38,691 nt of DNA from Firmicutes bacterium ADurb.Bin248 (GCA_002069725.1 MWBW01000027.1:1-38691), one strand, 5' to 3'; counted from the stretch's first letter, positions 17,511 through 25,488 are shown. The notes: generated by a model from the sequence alone, not told the origin. Program-made: numbers and translations.

Positions 17511-17562
17511 ATAGTACAACGTTGTAGTATACTCATATTAGCACGTTTTGCGCAAAAGTCAA
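17511..17562 (-). promoter_or_regulatory. Promoter and LacI-type operator of the atuA operon
   Basis: On the minus strand, TTGACT (17557-17562) and TAATAT (17535-17540) are 16 bases apart, giving a start near 17528. A 20-base palindrome (17511-17530, core TACAACGTTGTA with a central CG, one mismatched pair) straddles that start point, as expected for a LacI-family repressor site. A second perfect palindrome TTTTGCGCAAAA (17546-17557) lies in the promoter spacer. The divergent LacI-type gene is the obvious regulator. Confidence 0.75.
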
Positions 17563-17578
17563 CCGGGAAAGGCTCCCT

Positions 17579-17607
17579 TTGACGAAAGGCCGTGGAGCAT
17601 GTATGAT
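17579..17607 (+). promoter_or_regulatory. Promoter of the LacI-type regulator gene
   Basis: TTGACG (17579-17584) and TATGAT (17602-17607) are spaced by 17 bases. Transcription would start near 17614, leaving a short leader to the ATG at 17630. It is divergent from the atuA promoter, about 50 bases from its operator. Confidence 0.7.
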
Positions 17608-17629
17608 GGAAAACGATGGAGGTATGCGC

Positions 17630-18667
17630 ATGGGGACGATCAAGCAGATTGCACAGATGACGGGCTATTCGCCCACGACCGTGTCCATCGCGCTGCGCGG
17701 CTGCGCCGCGCAGCGGAACATACCGGAATCGACCGTGCGGGTCATACGCGAGGCCGCGCGCGCTCTGGGCTACCAGCCCAACATTTCCGCGCGGCGCTTG
17801 CGCAGCGACGAGCCGCGCAAGAACAGCATCGCCGTGTTTTGGACGGTCGATTACAGGGCGGTGCTCGTGGCGCGGTTCCTTCGCGGCGCGCAGCGCTATA
17901 TTATGGAAAACGCGCTCGGCGCGGAGCTGGTCGTTCGCCCCTACCTGCCCGAACGGCTCTCGGAGAGCGCCGCGCCGCGCACGCTCGACATGTACTCGGG
18001 CGCGATCGTATGCACGGCGGCCAAGAACGACCTCGCCTATATGGAAGGGCTCTCCACGACCTGCCCGATCGTGTTTTACAACCGCGCTTCCGAAAAATAC
18101 CCCTCCGTGGGCGTCGACAACGAGGCGGTGGGCAGGCGCGCGGCCGAAATCCTCGCCGCGAACGGATGCGGCCGGCTGATCGCCGTGACGGACGGCGAGC
18201 AGCTCGATTATGCCAAGGCGCGGCTCGCGGGCTTCGTCGGGGAAGCCGGGCGCCGGGGGCTTCCGGCAAGGGTGCTCAGGGCGCGGGAAACCTCGATCAT
18301 TGAGGGCGCCGCGCTCGCGGGCGAACTCTGCTTTGACGGTACGCATACGGGCGTGTTCAGCCTTTCCGACTATGTCGCGCTGGGCATGCTGCGCCGCCTT
18401 GCGGACGAGGGACGCAATGTGCCCGGGGACATCGAGATCGTCGGCGTGGGCACGAACGAGCCCGACCTCTACAACTGCGTGTCGCCCGTGCTCACGGCGC
18501 TCGAAATCCCCATCGAGGAGATGGCCTACGGCTGCGTGGGCGCGCTGGACGCGCTCTGGCAGGACCGCGACGGCGGCGCGGGGCGGTCGCTCGTTCCGTT
18601 CCGGCTCAGGCAGGGCGGGTCGACGCTCGGGAAGCTGACACTTGAAAATGGACAATCGTTTATTTAA
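17630..18667 (+). CDS. LacI-family transcriptional regulator
   Basis: A 345-residue regulator. The N-terminal helix-turn-helix is GTIKQIAQMTGYSPTTVSIALRG, followed by the hinge (ALGYQPNISARRL) and a periplasmic-binding-protein-like effector domain with VGVDNEAVGRRAAEIL and VSPVLTALEIP. I chose the ATG at 17630 because GGAGG is seven bases upstream and the promoter -10 overlaps earlier ATGs. It most likely represses the divergent atuA operon and responds to an intermediate of that pathway. The effector is unknown. Confidence 0.9.
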   Translation: MGTIKQIAQMTGYSPTTVSIALRGCAAQRNIPESTVRVIREAARALGYQPNISARRLRSDEPRKNSIAVFWTVDYRAVLVARFLRGAQRYIMENALGAELVVRPYLPERLSESAAPRTLDMYSGAIVCTAAKNDLAYMEGLSTTCPIVFYNRASEKYPSVGVDNEAVGRRAAEILAANGCGRLIAVTDGEQLDYAKARLAGFVGEAGRRGLPARVLRARETSIIEGAALAGELCFDGTHTGVFSLSDYVALGMLRRLADEGRNVPGDIEIVGVGTNEPDLYNCVSPVLTALEIPIEEMAYGCVGALDALWQDRDGGAGRSLVPFRLRQGGSTLGKLTLENGQSFI

Positions 18668-18693
18668 TGATTCTCTTTGTTTCCGCTTTATAG

Positions 18694-18746
18694 TTGACGC
18701 GCGACGGGAGGCTGTGCTATGACGAATGTGCGCAAGCGGTTGCGCA
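18694..18746 (+). promoter_or_regulatory. Promoter and LacI/PurR-like operator of the truncated second LacI gene
   Basis: TTGACG (18694-18699) and TATGAC (18718-18723) are 18 bases apart. An inverted repeat TGCGCAA-gcgg-TTGCGCA (18729-18746) sits at the predicted start point, the usual arrangement for self-repression by a LacI-family protein. Confidence 0.6.
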
Positions 18747-18780
18747 ACCTGCATGAGCCGCGCTTCGCGGCAGAAGTACC

Positions 18781-19239
18781 ATGACTGCAAAAGGAAAGAA
18801 CCTGATACTCGACGATCTCGCCGCCGGGCTTCAACTGTCCAAATCCACGATATCCCGCGCGATCTCCGGCAAGGGGCGCGTGAGCGAGGCGACGCGGCGG
18901 CGCGTGCTCGCGTGCGTGAAGGCGCAGGGCTACGCGCCCAACGGCATCGCAAGCAGCCTTGCGCGCTCGCGCACGAACAACATCTGCGTGGCCATACCGG
19001 CGGAGGCGTTCTACAACGAGATCCCGCTTTTCGATCTCCGCGCAGGGCGGCGACGCGGGCGAGGACGCCGTGACGTACATCCGCGCGATTTCCGACGGCG
19101 CGACTTACACGCAGGAATTTACACGCGGCGGCCGGGTGAACCGGGTGCAGCCCGTTATTGTGGAAATTCCCTGCGCGGGCGGCGTCGCCGCGGGCGTGTA
19201 GGTCAAGCGCAAGGGCGGCGGCTGGGGCACCGTGGATGA
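18781..19239 (+). pseudogene. Truncated LacI-family regulator (DNA-binding part only)
   Basis: The first 80 or so codons encode an intact LacI headpiece: LILDDLAAGLQLSKSTISRAISGKG, then ALGY-like AQGYAPN, SSLARSRTNN and the beginning of the effector domain (AIPAEAFYNEIPLF). After about position 19035 the frame turns into Arg/Gly-rich sequence without family similarity. A different frame then gives a plausible unrelated protein tail (GEDAVTYIRAISDGATY...) that ends at TAG 19199-19201. The simplest reading is a deletion joining the LacI start to the remnant of another gene I do not recognise. The promoter and operator upstream are preserved, so a short DNA-binding polypeptide may still be made. 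Confidence 0.7.
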
Positions 19240-19252
19240 TTTCCTGTTAAAG

Positions 19253-19283
19253 ATGCGGGCGGATATGGAATCCGCCCCCGCAT
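19253..19283 (-). terminator. Terminator after hypB-hypA
   Basis: The arms ATGCGGGCGGAT (19253-19264) and ATCCGCCCCCGCAT (19270-19283) form a 12-bp stem with a two-base bulge, a few bases past the hypA stop at 19292. The U-tract on the minus strand is weak. Confidence 0.5.
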
Positions 19284-19291
19284 TATTTCCG

Positions 19292-19639
19292 TCAGCGCAC
19301 GAGTATTTCTTTGACGTTCGTCTCCTGCCCGCGAACCATGCGGCACTCCGGCGCGCCGCAGTCCGGGCAGCGCCGCCCGCAGGCGAGGTATTCGTAGACC
19401 CTGCCGCAGGCGTTGCAGCGCACTTCAGCCTTAATAAGCTCGATCTTCAATTCCGCGCCCGCCATCTCCGTGCCGTCGGTCGCCGCGGGCCAGCAGTTTT
19501 GAAGATAGCGCGGCACGACGCAGGAAGCTTCGCCGATCTCGACCACGACGGCGGCGACGTCGCGAAGTTCTATGCCGTTCTCCGCCGCGGCCTCGGCGAC
19601 GCGCTTTTGGATTTCGATCACGACGCCGAGCTCGTGCAT
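19292..19639 (-). CDS. hypA: Nickel-insertion zinc protein HypA
   Basis: A 115-residue HypA. The N-terminal MHEL supplies the nickel-binding His2, and the zinc site is formed by CNAC (75-78) and CPDC (91-94). HypA delivers nickel to [NiFe] hydrogenase precursors, with HypB. It starts two bases after the hypB stop and is the second gene of that transcript. No hydrogenase structural gene or hypCDEF lies in the window. Confidence 0.93.
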   Translation of the reverse strand: MHELGVVIEIQKRVAEAAAENGIELRDVAAVVVEIGEASCVVPRYLQNCWPAATDGTEMAGAELKIELIKAEVRCNACGRVYEYLACGRRCPDCGAPECRMVRGQETNVKEILVR

Positions 19640-19641
19640 GG

Positions 19642-20313
19642 CTAGCGCGCCCGCCAGCTTACGAGCGCATCGCGCAGCCAGTTTATCCATTCGTCCATGC
19701 CCTCGCCGGTCCGCGCCGAGATCGGGATGACCTTCGCGTCCGGGTTGAGCGAAGCCACGCGCGCGCGCACGGCTTCGATGTCGAAATCGAACCAGGGCAG
19801 CACATCTGTCTTGTTGACGAGCACGACGTCGCAAATCGTGAACATCAGCGGGTATTTGAGCGGCTTGTCGTCCCCCTCGGGCACCGAGAGGATCATCGCG
19901 TTTTTTGCCGCGCCCGTGTCGAATTCCGCGGGACAGACGAGGTTGCCGACGTTCTCGAGTATGGCGAGGTCCAGTCTGTCCGTGCCGAGGCCCGCGAGCC
20001 CCTGGCGCGTCATGTCCGCATCGAGGTGGCACATGCCGCCCGTGTGGAGCTGTATGACCCTGACGCCCGTCTGCTGAATCGCGCGCGCGTCCACGTCGGA
20101 GTCGATGTCCGCCTCCATGACGCCGATGTTGAATTCGTCCCGAAGCCGCTCTATGGTGCCGCGAAGTGCGGTGGTCTTGCCCGCGCCGGGCGAGGACATG
20201 AGGTTTAGCAGGAACACGCCCTTCGCTTTCAGTTCGGCGCGAAGCGCGTCCGCGTCGCGGTCGTTGTCCGCAAAGACGCTCTGCTTGATTTTTAATATGC
20301 GAAATTCGTTCAT
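19642..20313 (-). CDS. hypB: Hydrogenase/nickel maturation GTPase HypB
   Basis: A 223-residue GTPase with a P-loop (SSPGAGKTT), the conserved CH metal-binding pair in GGMCHLDADM, and NKTD for guanine specificity. It lacks the His-rich stretch and the CxxCGC motif found at the N-terminus of some homologues, so it probably serves as a regulatory GTPase and not for nickel storage. The ATG at 20313 has GGAGG five bases upstream. GTP hydrolysis drives nickel transfer together with HypA. Confidence 0.94.
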   Translation of the reverse strand: MNEFRILKIKQSVFADNDRDADALRAELKAKGVFLLNLMSSPGAGKTTALRGTIERLRDEFNIGVMEADIDSDVDARAIQQTGVRVIQLHTGGMCHLDADMTRQGLAGLGTDRLDLAILENVGNLVCPAEFDTGAAKNAMILSVPEGDDKPLKYPLMFTICDVVLVNKTDVLPWFDFDIEAVRARVASLNPDAKVIPISARTGEGMDEWINWLRDALVSWRAR

Positions 20314-20332
20314 AATGGCCTCCGGTCGTGAC

Positions 20333-20362
20333 ATTTTAGCACTTTCGTTTCCCGCGTGTCAA
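20333..20362 (-). promoter_or_regulatory. hypB promoter
   Basis: A consensus TTGACA (20357-20362) is followed after 18 bases by TAAAAT (20333-20338), just upstream of the hypB ribosome site. The message would have a leader of only about 10-15 bases. Confidence 0.75.
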
Positions 20363-20403
20363 TCGACGCGCCGGTGCGCCGCCCGGCAAAACTCGGGCGG
20401 CGG

Positions 20404-20432
20404 TTGCCTTCGTTGCGCGCAGTAGGTATAAT
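20404..20432 (+). promoter_or_regulatory. Promoter of the pyrophosphatase-like / AviRa-like gene pair
   Basis: TTGCCT (20404-20409) and a perfect TATAAT (20427-20432) are spaced by 17 bases. It is divergent from the hypB promoter and leaves a leader of about 100 bases before the ATG at 20540. Confidence 0.75.
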
Positions 20433-20539
20433 CCGGCATATGGGCCGGGCGCTTGCCGCGGCGTGAAACGTTGCGCAACCGGAAAGAAAAACGGATGTAT
20501 CGCGCCGCGCGGCGCGGATGAAACGGATCGGAGGATCAT

Positions 20540-20893
20540 ATGAACCACGCATTCTGGGAGGCAATCGACCGGCTTTTCGCGGAGTCCGAGCTCGTTATCG
20601 ACAGGCCCCGGGGCAGCGCGCACCCGCGCTATCCCGATTTCGTGTATCCGGTCGATTACGGCTATCTCAGGGATACCGCCTCGATGGACGGCGGCGGCAT
20701 CGACGTGTGGCGCGGGACGCGCAAGGAGCCGCGCGTGGACGCGATCGTGTGCACTGTGGATTTGACCAAGCGCGACTCGGAGATTAAGCTGCTCGCCGGC
20801 TGCACGGAGGAGGAAAAGGCGCTCATACTCCGCACGCACAACGCGAGCGCGCGCATGAAGGGAATCCTGATCCGGCGGGAACAGGCGGAATGA
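20540..20893 (+). CDS. Small inorganic-pyrophosphatase-like protein
   Basis: A 117-residue protein with IDRPRGSAHPRYPDF, YPVDYGYL and DGGGIDVWRG, which match the core of family I inorganic pyrophosphatases (DYGY and a DGDPLDV-like loop). It is much shorter than the usual 170-plus residues and keeps only part of the metal-binding aspartates, so real pyrophosphatase activity is uncertain. Proteins of this length and pattern are common in Clostridia. GGAGG lies five bases upstream of the ATG. The AviRa-like gene starts six bases after its stop, so they share a transcript. Confidence 0.75.
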   Translation: MNHAFWEAIDRLFAESELVIDRPRGSAHPRYPDFVYPVDYGYLRDTASMDGGGIDVWRGTRKEPRVDAIVCTVDLTKRDSEIKLLAGCTEEEKALILRTHNASARMKGILIRREQAE

Positions 20894-20899
20894 GGATCG

Positions 20900-21616
20900 A
20901 TGATGCAATACCGGCACTGTGAAAACGGGCGTTTCGACGACCTCGCCTGCGGGAAGGTGCTCATCGGCAGGGCCGGGAGCGCGAATTTCCCCGTGCGGCT
21001 CGCGCAGGAGCTCTTCGGCCGCTGCCTCGAGCGCCTCGGGCGTTCAAACGGGCTTTGCGTCTACGACCCCTGCTGCGGCGGCGGATATATGCTCGCGGCG
21101 CTCGGCTTCCTGAACCCGGAAAAAATCGCGGCGCTCGCCGCCTCCGACATCAGCCCCAAGGCCGTGGCGCTCGCACGGGACAACCTCGCCCTGCTTACGC
21201 GCGACGGGCTTGAAAAGAGGATCGCCCGGCTGGAGGAGCTTTGCGCGCTCTACGGCAAGGAGTCGCACAAAGAAGCCGCCGCCGCCGCGAAAAGGCTGCT
21301 CGGCGGACTCGGCGCGGACGGGATCGCGCGGCGCGTGTTTCAGGCGGACGTTCTAAAGCCCGGCGCGCTGGACGGGCAGGGCTTCCGGGCGGACGTCGTC
21401 GTCGCGGACGTGCCCTACGGCAGCCTCGCCTCGTGGCAGGGCGGGCGGGAAAGCGCGGGCAGCCTGCTCGATCGTCTGATTCCCGTGCTCAAGGAGGATT
21501 CCGTCGTCGCGATCTGCGCGAACAAGGCGCAGAAATTCGCCTCGCCGCGCTTCGTCCGGCTCGAAAAGCAGGCGGTCGGGAAAAGGGCGTTCGCGATTTA
21601 CGCGCTCGCGAAGTAA
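20900..21616 (+). CDS. AviRa-like 23S rRNA methyltransferase
   Basis: A 238-residue SAM-dependent methyltransferase of the AviRa type. The N-terminal YRHCENGRFDDLACGKVL and NFPVRLAQELF segments are typical of this family; the SAM-binding motif is VYDPCCGGGYML and the catalytic-region motif VVADVPYGSL. AviRa methylates a guanosine in domain V of 23S rRNA and gives avilamycin (orthosomycin) resistance in its producer. Chromosomal homologues in Clostridia may be housekeeping or low-level resistance enzymes. ATG codons at 20900 and 20903 are both possible starts. Confidence 0.82.
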   Translation: MMQYRHCENGRFDDLACGKVLIGRAGSANFPVRLAQELFGRCLERLGRSNGLCVYDPCCGGGYMLAALGFLNPEKIAALAASDISPKAVALARDNLALLTRDGLEKRIARLEELCALYGKESHKEAAAAAKRLLGGLGADGIARRVFQADVLKPGALDGQGFRADVVVADVPYGSLASWQGGRESAGSLLDRLIPVLKEDSVVAICANKAQKFASPRFVRLEKQAVGKRAFAIYALAK

Positions 21617-21689
21617 AAAGCGAAACCGTCCCTTTGCGCTGCGTTTATTTCCCCTTCTCCCGCCGATACTACGAGCGGAGGGAAAGCGC

Positions 21690-22526
21690 GTGAGACGGTC
21701 GTCAAACATAAAAAAGACCCGCTTCGAGGGCTGGTATTTCAAGCATCACAAGGGCGGCGAAACGCTCGCCTTCATCCCCGGCAGGGCCGGGAGCGGCGCG
21801 TTCGTGCAATTGATCGGCGCGGGCGGCTCGCGCCAGTTCGACGTGAAAGAATTCAGCGTGAAGGGCGGCGTCATCCGCGCGGACGGATGCGCCTTTTCGG
21901 CGCGCGGCGCCATCATCGACCTGCCCGGCGTCGCGGGCGATCTCTCCTATGGGGAATTGACGCCGCTGCGCTCGGACATCATGGGGCCGTTCCGCCATCT
22001 TCCCATGGAGTGCCGCCACGAGGTCGTCAGCATGCGGCACGCGCTCGCGGGCAGCGTCGCCGTGGACGGGCGGGAAATTTGCTTCGACGGCGGCGTCGGC
22101 TACATCGAAAGAGACAGCGGCACGTCCTTCCCCAAATGGTATCGGTGGATTCAGTGCAACGATTTTTCCGAAGACTGCTCCGTGATGGCGTCGGTCGCGG
22201 CCATCCCCTTCCTCGGGTTCGCGTTCACGGGCTGCATCTGCGCCATCGTATATCGGGGAAAAGAATATCGCCTGGCGACTTACAACGGCGCGCGCGTGCG
22301 CGAATCCTCGCCCGGGCGCCTGAGCGTTTCGGCGGGGAAACTGCTTCTCGAAATCGACGTCTCGCCCGGCGCGCCGGGCCATGCGCTGCGCTCCCCGGTC
22401 AAAGGAGAGATGAGCGGCGTCATCCGCGAGAGCAACGACGCGGCCGCCCGCTTCCGGCTCCGGGAGGGAGGCGAGCTCGTGTTCGACCTTTCGAGCGATC
22501 ACGCGGGATATGAGTTTGTCAAATGA
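21690..22526 (+). CDS. Tocopherol cyclase-like protein
   Basis: A 278-residue protein with FEGWYFKHH at the start, GPFRHLPMECRHEVVSM in the middle and YIERDSGTSFPKWYRWIQCNDF, all hallmarks of the tocopherol-cyclase-like family (PF14249). Bacteria of this kind make no tocopherol; such homologues are widespread and their role is unknown, though a lipocalin-like lipid-binding fold is expected. The GTG at 21690 has GGAGGG seven bases upstream. It follows the methyltransferase gene after a 73-base gap in which I see no clear promoter or terminator. Confidence 0.82.
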   Translation: MRRSSNIKKTRFEGWYFKHHKGGETLAFIPGRAGSGAFVQLIGAGGSRQFDVKEFSVKGGVIRADGCAFSARGAIIDLPGVAGDLSYGELTPLRSDIMGPFRHLPMECRHEVVSMRHALAGSVAVDGREICFDGGVGYIERDSGTSFPKWYRWIQCNDFSEDCSVMASVAAIPFLGFAFTGCICAIVYRGKEYRLATYNGARVRESSPGRLSVSAGKLLLEIDVSPGAPGHALRSPVKGEMSGVIRESNDAAARFRLREGGELVFDLSSDHAGYEFVK

Positions 22527-22529
22527 ATC

Positions 22530-22560
22530 CCGCGCGCGTTACGGCGCGGCCCGGATTTTA
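22530..22560 (+). terminator. Weak terminator candidate after the tocopherol-cyclase-like gene
   Basis: CCGCGC (22530-22535) pairs with GCGCGG (22544-22549), followed by a short GATTTTA. It lies immediately after the stop codon. The U-tract is poor. Confidence 0.3.
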
Positions 22561-22670
22561 AGCTGCAAATAATTTTTCAGCGAATTTAAACGCTCCCCGG
22601 GGATGTATGACCGGCATGTTTTAACAGCCCGCGCGCGGGATTCCGTGAATGCCCTGCAAAAAACGCGAGA

Positions 22671-22696
22671 ATAAAAAACCTGCCGTAGCCGGCAGG
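22671..22696 (-). terminator. Terminator of the zinc-ribbon gene
   Basis: On the minus strand, CCTGCCG, loop GCTA and CGGCAGG form a perfect 7-bp stem followed by TTTTTTAT, about 30 bases past the zinc-ribbon stop. Confidence 0.85.
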
Positions 22697-22724
22697 GGCA
22701 AGGCAGGATTTATTTTGGCGGGAA

Positions 22725-23039
22725 TTAATATCTGTCCCTGCGCCGTTCTTTGGGCTGGAAACAGTCCTTGCAATATACGGGCTTGTCGGGCGAGGGCCTG
22801 AAGGGGACCTCGGTTTGTCTGCCGCACTGGGCGCATACGGCCGGATACATCTGCCTGGCGTAGCCGCCGCCGTAGCCGTCGCGGCCGCCGTCGCGCTGGC
22901 GGTCCTTTTTAGCAGCCCTGCAGTTCGGGCATCTTTGCGGTTCGTTCTGGAAGCCCTTTTCCCGGTAAAAGGCCTGTTCGTTCTCTGTAAAGAGAAATTC
23001 TGCCCCGCAGTCTCTGCAAGTAAGCGTTTTGTCTGACAA
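22725..23039 (-). CDS. Double zinc-ribbon protein
   Basis: A 104-residue protein with two zinc ribbons. The first uses Cys8, Cys11, Cys37 and Cys40 and contains EFLFTENEQAFYREKGF, matching the probable zinc-ribbon family PF13451. The second uses Cys69, Cys72, Cys90 and Cys93 (CAQCGRQTEVPF...YCKDC). They are joined by an Arg/Gly-rich linker, and the C-terminus is basic, suggesting nucleic-acid binding. I chose the TTG at 23039, nine bases after GGAGG, because homologues begin at the equivalent of SDKTLTCRDCG; an ATG at 23057 overlaps the ribosome site. Its function is unknown. It is a monocistronic gene with its own promoter and terminator. Confidence 0.85.
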   Translation of the reverse strand: MSDKTLTCRDCGAEFLFTENEQAFYREKGFQNEPQRCPNCRAAKKDRQRDGGRDGYGGGYARQMYPAVCAQCGRQTEVPFRPSPDKPVYCKDCFQPKERRRDRY

Positions 23040-23065
23040 TGGAAAGATCCTCCGCATTCTAATTT

Positions 23066-23105
23066 GCTATTGTCAATAGCATATCCAGTATATCACGTTT
23101 TTCAA
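23066..23105 (-). promoter_or_regulatory. Promoter and inverted repeat ahead of the zinc-ribbon gene
   Basis: TTGAAA (23100-23105) and TATGCT (23078-23083) are 16 bases apart on the minus strand. A perfect 7-bp inverted repeat GCTATTG-t-CAATAGC (23066-23080) covers the predicted start site and could be an operator. Confidence 0.5.
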
Positions 23106-23147
23106 CGAAAGATATCAATTTATCAAAGAAGACGAAACAGTATATCC

Positions 23148-23171
23148 AAAAATCTTTCCGGCTGCGCCGGA
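23148..23171 (-). terminator. Terminator of tex
   Basis: On the minus strand, TCCGGC, loop GCA and GCCGGA are followed by AAGATTTTTGG, giving a short GC stem and a U-rich tail about 100 bases after the tex stop. Confidence 0.55.
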
Positions 23172-23275
23172 TGCGCAAAACATGCGCGTTCCCGGACCCG
23201 CCGCGCGGCGGGCGGATCGCAGGAACACGCCTGCATCCGCAAAGATTTCCGCCTGCGGGCGGGGTGCGCCCGGCG

Positions 23276-25429
23276 CTATTCCTTCACCCGCTTCATCGAG
23301 AGCGAGATGCGCTTCTTCCCCGCGTCCACCGAGATCACCTCGACCCTGACCACGTCGCCGACGCGCACGACCTCCGAGGGATGGCGGATGAATCTGTCCG
23401 CGACCTCGGAGATGTGCACGAGGCCGTCCTGATGCACGCCGACGTCGACGAAAACGCCGAAATCGATGACGTTTCGCACGGTGCCCGCAAGCACCATGCC
23501 GGGCTGCAGATCCTTGATGTCCATGACGTCCGTGCGCAGCACGGGCTTTGGCAATTCGTCGCGCGGGTCGCGCCCGGGTTTGACGAGCTCGCGGACGAGG
23601 TCGCGAAGCGTGGGCAGGCCGACGCCGCATTCCGCCGCCGCCTTCCCTTCGCCGTAAGCCTTGACGCGTTGCGCAAGTTCCGCGATATTGCCCGCGGCCA
23701 CGTCCTTTAATCCGTAGCCGCACAGCGCGAGCAGCTTTACGGCGGCCTCGTAGCTCTCGGGATGCACGCCCGTGTTGTCCAGCACGGATGCGCTTTCCGG
23801 CACGCGGATGAAGCCCGCGCACTGTTCGTAGGCGCGCGGCCCGAGCTTGGGCACTTTGAGGAGCTGCTTTCTCGCGCGAAAAGCGCCCGCTTCCTCCCGG
23901 AAGGCGACGATGTTGCGCGCCGTCGACTCGTTGAGGCCGGACACGCGCCGTAAAAGCGAAGGCGAGGCTGTGTTGACGTCCACGCCCACGGCGTTGACGC
24001 AGTCCTCCACGACGCCCGAGAGCGCCTCGTCGAGCCGCTTCTGCGGCATGTCGTGCTGGTACTGCCCCACGCCTATGGCCTTGGGGTCGATCTTGACGAG
24101 CTCCGCGAGCGGGTCCTGCAGCCGCCTCGCGATGGACACCGCGGAGCGCAGGTTCACGTCGAAATTCGGGAATTCCTCCGCCGCGAGAGGCGACGCCGAA
24201 TAGACCGACGCGCCCGCCTCGTTGACGATCATATAGCTCACGCCGGGCGTCCTCGCGATCAGCTCGCAGGTCATGCGCTCCGTTTCGCGCGAGGCCGTGC
24301 CGTTGCCAATGGCGATGTGCTCGACCCCGTGCTTTTTGATCAGCCTTTCGAGCGCGTCCATGGCCTCGTTCTTCTGCTTCTCGCCGAAGGTCGGATAAAC
24401 CACCGTCGTATCGAGCACCTTCCCCGTGGCGTCCACGACGGCGACCTTGCAGCCGTTGCGGTAGCCCGGATCGAGCCCCATGGTCACATGCCCTTTGACG
24501 GGCGGCTGCATGAGCAGCGGCTTGAGATTGAGCGCGAAGTTGTGTATGGCGCCCTCGGACGCCGTTTCGGTGAGGGAGGCGAACACCTCCCGCTCGAGCG
24601 AGGGGAAGAGCAGGCGGTCGAACCCATCCTCGAGCGCAGCGCGAACGAATTCCGACGCGGGGGAGCCGGGCTTCACGAACGCGCGGAACACGACATCCAG
24701 CGCGGCTTCGCGCGCGATCTCGAGCGCGGGCTTGAGGAAACCCTCCTTCTCGCCGCGGTTGATGGCGAGCGTCTGGTGCCCCTGCAGCTTCGCGAGAGGC
24801 TGCGCGAAATCGTAATACAGGCGGTAGACCGAATCCTCTTCCTTCGCCGCCGCGACGCGCATGACGCCGTTCCTTTGGATCAGCTCGCGCAGCTTCTTTC
24901 TAACGGCCGCGTCGTCGCTGAGCGTCTCGGCGACGATGTCCGACGCGCCCGCGAGCGCGTCCGCGGCGCTCTCCACGCCCTTTTCCCGGTCGATATAAGC
25001 CTCGGCGAGCTTTTCGGGCGGCGGCATGCCGGGCTTTTGCTCCAGCAGCGCGAGCGCGAGCGGCTCGAGCCCTTTCTCCCTGGCGACGGAGGCGCGCGTG
25101 CGGCGCTTCTGCTTATACGGGCGGTAAAGGTCCTCGAGCTCGGCGAGCGTCGCCGCGGCGTCGATCTTCGCCGAGAGCTCTTCGGTGAGCTTATCCTGCG
25201 CGGCGACGGTTCTTTTGATTTCCTCGCGGCGCGCGGCGAGGTTTTGGAGATACGCGAGCCTGTCCGCGAGATTGCGCAGCGTCGTATCGTCCATGGAGCC
25301 GTGCAACTCCTTGCGATAGCGCGCGATGAAGGGTATGGTGTTGCCCGCGGCGATGAGATCGACGACGTTTTTTACCTGCGTTTCGCCCTGGCTGAATTCG
25401 CGGGCGAGTATGCGGACGATGCTTTCCAT
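23276..25429 (-). CDS. tex: Tex family RNA-binding transcriptional accessory protein
   Basis: A 717-residue protein with the complete Tex architecture: the N-terminal helical Tex domain (MESIVRILAREF..., TIPFIARYRKELHGSMDD), a YqgF/RNase H-like domain beginning near residue 316 (MGLDPGYRNGCKVAVVD), paired helix-hairpin-helix segments around 480-560 (ASPSLLRRVSGLNESTARNI), and a C-terminal S1 RNA-binding domain from about 645 (GMVLAGTVRNVIDFGVFVD). Tex binds nucleic acid and influences transcription. Length is normal. AAGGAG lies six bases upstream of the ATG. Confidence 0.96.
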   Translation of the reverse strand: MESIVRILAREFSQGETQVKNVVDLIAAGNTIPFIARYRKELHGSMDDTTLRNLADRLAYLQNLAARREEIKRTVAAQDKLTEELSAKIDAAATLAELEDLYRPYKQKRRTRASVAREKGLEPLALALLEQKPGMPPPEKLAEAYIDREKGVESAADALAGASDIVAETLSDDAAVRKKLRELIQRNGVMRVAAAKEEDSVYRLYYDFAQPLAKLQGHQTLAINRGEKEGFLKPALEIAREAALDVVFRAFVKPGSPASEFVRAALEDGFDRLLFPSLEREVFASLTETASEGAIHNFALNLKPLLMQPPVKGHVTMGLDPGYRNGCKVAVVDATGKVLDTTVVYPTFGEKQKNEAMDALERLIKKHGVEHIAIGNGTASRETERMTCELIARTPGVSYMIVNEAGASVYSASPLAAEEFPNFDVNLRSAVSIARRLQDPLAELVKIDPKAIGVGQYQHDMPQKRLDEALSGVVEDCVNAVGVDVNTASPSLLRRVSGLNESTARNIVAFREEAGAFRARKQLLKVPKLGPRAYEQCAGFIRVPESASVLDNTGVHPESYEAAVKLLALCGYGLKDVAAGNIAELAQRVKAYGEGKAAAECGVGLPTLRDLVRELVKPGRDPRDELPKPVLRTDVMDIKDLQPGMVLAGTVRNVIDFGVFVDVGVHQDGLVHISEVADRFIRHPSEVVRVGDVVRVEVISVDAGKKRISLSMKRVKE

Positions 25430-25459
25430 TGAAACTCCTTTGCGAACGAGAGTTTATCC

Positions 25460-25488
25460 ATTGTACCACATCCCGCGGCGCGCGCACA
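25460..25488 (-). promoter_or_regulatory. tex promoter (extended -10)
   Basis: TACAAT (25460-25465) is preceded on the minus strand by TGG, forming an extended -10; the -35 region (TGTGCG, 17 bases away) is poor. It lies about 30 bases upstream of the tex start. Confidence 0.45.

Noticed and set aside
18959..19201. Independent gene in the frame after the truncated LacI
   Set aside because: No credible start or ribosome site. Its first third overlaps intact LacI coding in another frame, and only the later part looks protein-like, so I treat it as a remnant.
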